Origin: Actinomycetales bacterium
Lineage (GTDB): Bacteria; Actinomycetota; Actinomycetes; Actinomycetales; Beutenbergiaceae
Reading direction: 5' to 3'
Length of the DNA stretch: 6,734 nt
Assembly (NCBI GenBank): GCA_016649925.1
Contig: JAENWO010000135.1
Span: 1 to 6,734 of the forward strand
In this document: positions 6,108 through 6,734 of the stretch, in pieces
Layout: each line of letters opens with the position of its first letter
How positions within the stretch are numbered: position 1 is the stretch's first letter
The notes under the pieces: generated by a model
Told to the model about the DNA's origin: nothing
The model's input: only the letters and a program-made list of their open reading frames with translations
Databases searched by the model: none
Made by a program: the position numbers and the translations under genes

Positions 6108-6136
6108 GGGCCGGTCGTCGCGATGACGACCGGCCC
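6108..6136 (-). terminator. Strong hairpin downstream of clpC
   Basis: A perfect 12-bp G/C-rich stem (6108-6119 paired with 6125-6136) with a 5-base loop begins 15 bases past the clpC stop. On the minus strand it is followed by a mixed, only mildly T-rich stretch, so it is an actinobacterial-type terminator without a true U-tract. It would insulate the LacI relic and clpC from each other and may act in both directions. Confidence 0.75.
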
Positions 6137-6150
6137 CGCTCATTCGTGCG

Positions 6151-6734
6151 TCACTCCGTGGGGACGGACTTGCCCGTCTCCAGAGCCGGCCTACTGGCGC
6201 CGACGGCAACCGGCTCCGGCACCGCGGCCGTGTCCTTGGGCACACCGCGGAACGTGAACTCCCCGAGAAGGCCTTCGCCGGTGGCGTCCACGATGATCTT
6301 CTGACCGGCGCGGATCTCGCCGTAGAGGATCTTCTCGGAGAGCTGGTCCTCGATCTCGCGCTGGATCGCGCGGCGCAGGGGCCGAGCGCCGAGCACCGGG
6401 TCGTAGCCGCGTTCCGCGAGGAGCTCCTTGGCGGCCGGCAGCAGCTCGATCTGCATGTCCTTGTCCGCCAGGCGGGTGGTCAGGCGGGCCATCATCAGGT
6501 CGACGATCCGGAAGATCTCCTCCTGCGAGAGCTGCGGGAAGACGATGACGTCGTCGACGCGGTTGAGGAACTCGGGCCGGAAGTGCTGCTTGAGCTCCTC
6601 GTTGACCTTGATCTTCATCCGGTCGTAGTTCGTCGACAGGTCGCCACCGGCCTGGAAGCCGGCGAGCTGGCCCTTGGCGATGTCCCGCGTGCCGAGGTTC
6701 GTGGTCATGATGATCACGGTGTTCTTGAAGTCGA
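6151..6734 (-). CDS. clpC: ATP-dependent Clp protease ATP-binding subunit ClpC, C-terminal part
   Basis: The visible 193 C-terminal residues run off the right edge. They begin DFKNTVIIMTTNLGTRDI (the second AAA+ module with sensor-1 Asn12) and include LKQHFRPEFLNRVDDVIVFP with the arginine finger Arg58, then YDPVLGARPLRRAIQ with the sensor-2 GAR at 115-117, and QLSEKILYGEIRAG of the D2 small domain. A variable tail after FTFRGVPK ends in TGA 6153-6151. ClpC is the Hsp100 unfoldase that feeds substrates to ClpP in the cytosol and is a core gene in Actinomycetota. The frame is clean, unlike the neighbouring island, and marks the chromosomal edge of the rearranged region. The N domain, D1 and middle domain lie outside the window. 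Confidence 0.97.
   Translation of the reverse strand, partial: DFKNTVIIMTTNLGTRDIAKGQLAGFQAGGDLSTNYDRMKIKVNEELKQHFRPEFLNRVDDVIVFPQLSQEEIFRIVDLMMARLTTRLADKDMQIELLPAAKELLAERGYDPVLGARPLRRAIQREIEDQLSEKILYGEIRAGQKIIVDATGEGLLGEFTFRGVPKDTAAVPEPVAVGASRPALETGKSVPTE

Overview
The window is from a high-GC actinobacterium. The evidence is the overwhelmingly G/C third codon positions, GTG starts, a likely leaderless GTG gene with a TAGGGT -10 box, and a ClpC-type C-terminus at the right edge. A Cellulomonas/Microbacterium-like Micrococcales member would fit, but that is a guess. No integrase, transposase, CRISPR array or RNA gene was seen.

Layout. Positions 1-1580 (+) are a run of broken genes: a D-galactonate dehydratase-like enolase-superfamily gene with three single-base frameshifts, then the N-terminal third of a short-chain dehydrogenase (SDR), joined directly to the last quarter of a LacI-family regulator. 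Positions 1597-4805 (-) hold a compact three-gene operon, read right to left: an intact SDR, an L-fuconate dehydratase-like gene (one +1 frameshift and an exact 30-bp tandem duplication), and an aldo/keto reductase. The genes are joined by ATGA and GTGA stop/start overlaps. Positions 4806-4969 form a divergent promoter region. An intact GDSL/SGNH hydrolase follows at 4970-5560 (+). A second LacI relic at 5586-6022 (+) lacks its DNA-binding domain and a large internal piece. A strong hairpin at 6108-6136 ends the leftward clpC, whose C-terminal part fills 6151-6734.

How the genes fit together. The minus-strand trio matches three steps of the non-phosphorylating L-fucose route: sugar oxidation to the lactone (aldo/keto reductase), dehydration of L-fuconate (enolase superfamily), and oxidation of 2-keto-3-deoxy-L-fuconate (SDR). 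The lactonase, the final diketo-acid-cleaving enzyme and a transporter are not in the window. The plus-strand remnants look like a second sugar-acid operon (galactonate dehydratase, SDR, LacI regulator) that has collapsed.

The window reads best as a decaying, rearranged sugar-acid catabolic island next to a core chromosomal gene. The most interesting signals are the rearrangement scars: two LacI relics in the same orientation, broken at about the same place in the protein and bracketing the operon, and the in-frame 30-bp duplication. I saw no convincing new defence, mobile or RNA system. Read-level data are needed to separate true decay from sequencing or assembly error.
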